Assembly: GCA_964528095.1 (NCBI GenBank)
Contig: CAZGSG010000392.1
Location: 1-5,310 of the forward strand
DNA length: 5,310 nucleotides
Source of the DNA: CAZGSG01 sp964528095
GTDB lineage: Bacteria; Bacteroidota; Bacteroidia; Chitinophagales; Chitinophagaceae
Direction: 5' to 3'
The number at the start of each line of letters is the position of its first letter. Position 1 is the first letter of the stretch. A model generated the notes under the pieces. That model saw only the letters and a list, made by a program, of their open reading frames with translations, had not been told where the DNA came from and searched no databases. Positions 4,573 to 5,310 of the stretch are shown here, in pieces. Position numbers and translations under genes: made by a program.

Positions 4573-5310
4573 TGAACATAGGTAAGTTTAAAACTGTAGG
4601 ATACATTGGCGGTGGAGCTTATGGTAAAGTTTTCCGAGCTAATGACACATTACTTAATGTAGAAAGAGCGATAAAAATTATTCAAGTACAGAACCCAAAA
4701 GATTTTATTGAGGCTATTAATGAAGCCCAGATTTTAGAGAAATGCAGGCATAATCACATCGTTGATATTAAAGAAATAGATGTTCATCAAATTGGTGGCA
4801 AACCCTATCCATGTATTACCACGGAGTATTTAAAAAACGGAAGTGCTCAAACATATCTAGAAAAGAATTTCGTTACTGTACAAAAAGCGATTCAAATTAT
4901 AACTGATGTCCTATTTGGTTTAGACTATGCCCATGAACAGGGTATTTTTCACAGGGATATAAAGCCTGGCAATATTCTTTTCGCTGATAATGGGCAATCA
5001 AAGCTATCTGATTTTGGCTTGGCCTATGGATTGTCACATCAGACGTTCAGTTTCGTAGGTTATAACTCACACTTAGCTCCAGAAGTGTTAGAGGGAATTG
5101 CACAAGATTCGTTAAGTGATCTATATTCTATGGGAGTCACCTTTCATAGGTTGCTAAATAATATGTCAACCTTGGATATCCCATTTGCCGATGACGCGGA
5201 ATGGTTAAAAGAATTGAAAAAAGAAAAATTTCCCGAAAGGAATTATCAAACCCATATTCCGGAACGAGTGATACGAGTTGCAAAAAAATCCATTAAAACT
5301 ATAAAAAGAG
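4572..5310 (+). CDS. Hanks-type Ser/Thr protein kinase, C-terminally cut by window
   Basis: The frame starts at the ATG within TAATG and is open to the window edge, giving 246 residues. Kinase motifs appear in order: glycine-rich loop GGGAYGKV (13-20), catalytic Lys35 in RAIKII, Glu51 of the C helix, hinge ITTEYLKNGS (82-91), catalytic loop HRDIKPGN (127-134), DFG (147-149), APE (169-171) and DLYSMGV (183-189). All the usual catalytic residues are present, so it should be active. The P+1 part of the activation segment (GYNSHLAPE) has Tyr-Asn-Ser-His where bacterial kinases often have GTxxYMAPE. The domain is near its end at the window edge; any further domain or membrane helix is not visible. 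Directly coupled to the 151-residue protein, which is a likely partner or substrate. The weakly biased, AT-rich codon use suggests transfer. Confidence 0.9.
   Translation, partial: MNIGKFKTVGYIGGGAYGKVFRANDTLLNVERAIKIIQVQNPKDFIEAINEAQILEKCRHNHIVDIKEIDVHQIGGKPYPCITTEYLKNGSAQTYLEKNFVTVQKAIQIITDVLFGLDYAHEQGIFHRDIKPGNILFADNGQSKLSDFGLAYGLSHQTFSFVGYNSHLAPEVLEGIAQDSLSDLYSMGVTFHRLLNNMSTLDIPFADDAEWLKELKKEKFPERNYQTHIPERVIRVAKKSIKTIKR

Overview
The window looks like accessory DNA from a Bacteroidota chromosome, probably near Chitinophagales/Sphingobacteriia. The evidence is modest base composition, genes without clear Shine-Dalgarno sites, TAnnTTTG-type -7 boxes, and several protein families I associate with that phylum (the SymE-like/XRE pair in particular). 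The taxonomic call is an inference.

Left part (1-1780, + strand): the C-terminal half of an ABC-type AAA ATPase, cut by the window edge, overlaps by ATGA a 314-residue HNH nuclease with a CxxC...EIDH...N...CxxC core. This is the architecture of Septu (PtuA/PtuB) anti-phage systems and of the ATPase/HNH effectors attached to some retrons. No reverse transcriptase is visible, but the upstream side is missing.

Non-coding stretch (1781-2410): a good -7 box (1869-1876), a 15-base piece resembling the 3' end of a serine-type tRNA (1994-2008), and an 18-bp perfect hairpin with a T tract (2030-2081) that can terminate transcription from both sides. The rest holds no gene I can support. The tRNA-like piece could mark the edge of an integrated element, or the whole block could be a short non-coding transcript.

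Middle (2411-3468, - strand): a YidD-like small protein preceded, with a TAATG stop/start overlap, by a protein that looks like a bacterial PH-type domain. Upstream of these lies a SymE-family toxin-like gene disrupted by a one-base frameshift in its last quarter. The SymE-like gene is divergent from an XRE-family regulator (3619-4020), and the gap between them carries two adjacent palindromes likely to be the regulator's operator.

Right part (4117-5310, + strand): a 151-residue protein of unknown function, suggestive of a catalytically degenerate RuvC/RNase H fold, is coupled by TAATG to a Hanks-type Ser/Thr kinase with all main catalytic motifs. The kinase runs off the right edge. This two-gene unit is the best candidate for an undescribed system. 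With the ATPase/HNH pair and the SymE/XRE pair nearby, the window reads as a defence or conflict island with some housekeeping-like small genes between the modules.
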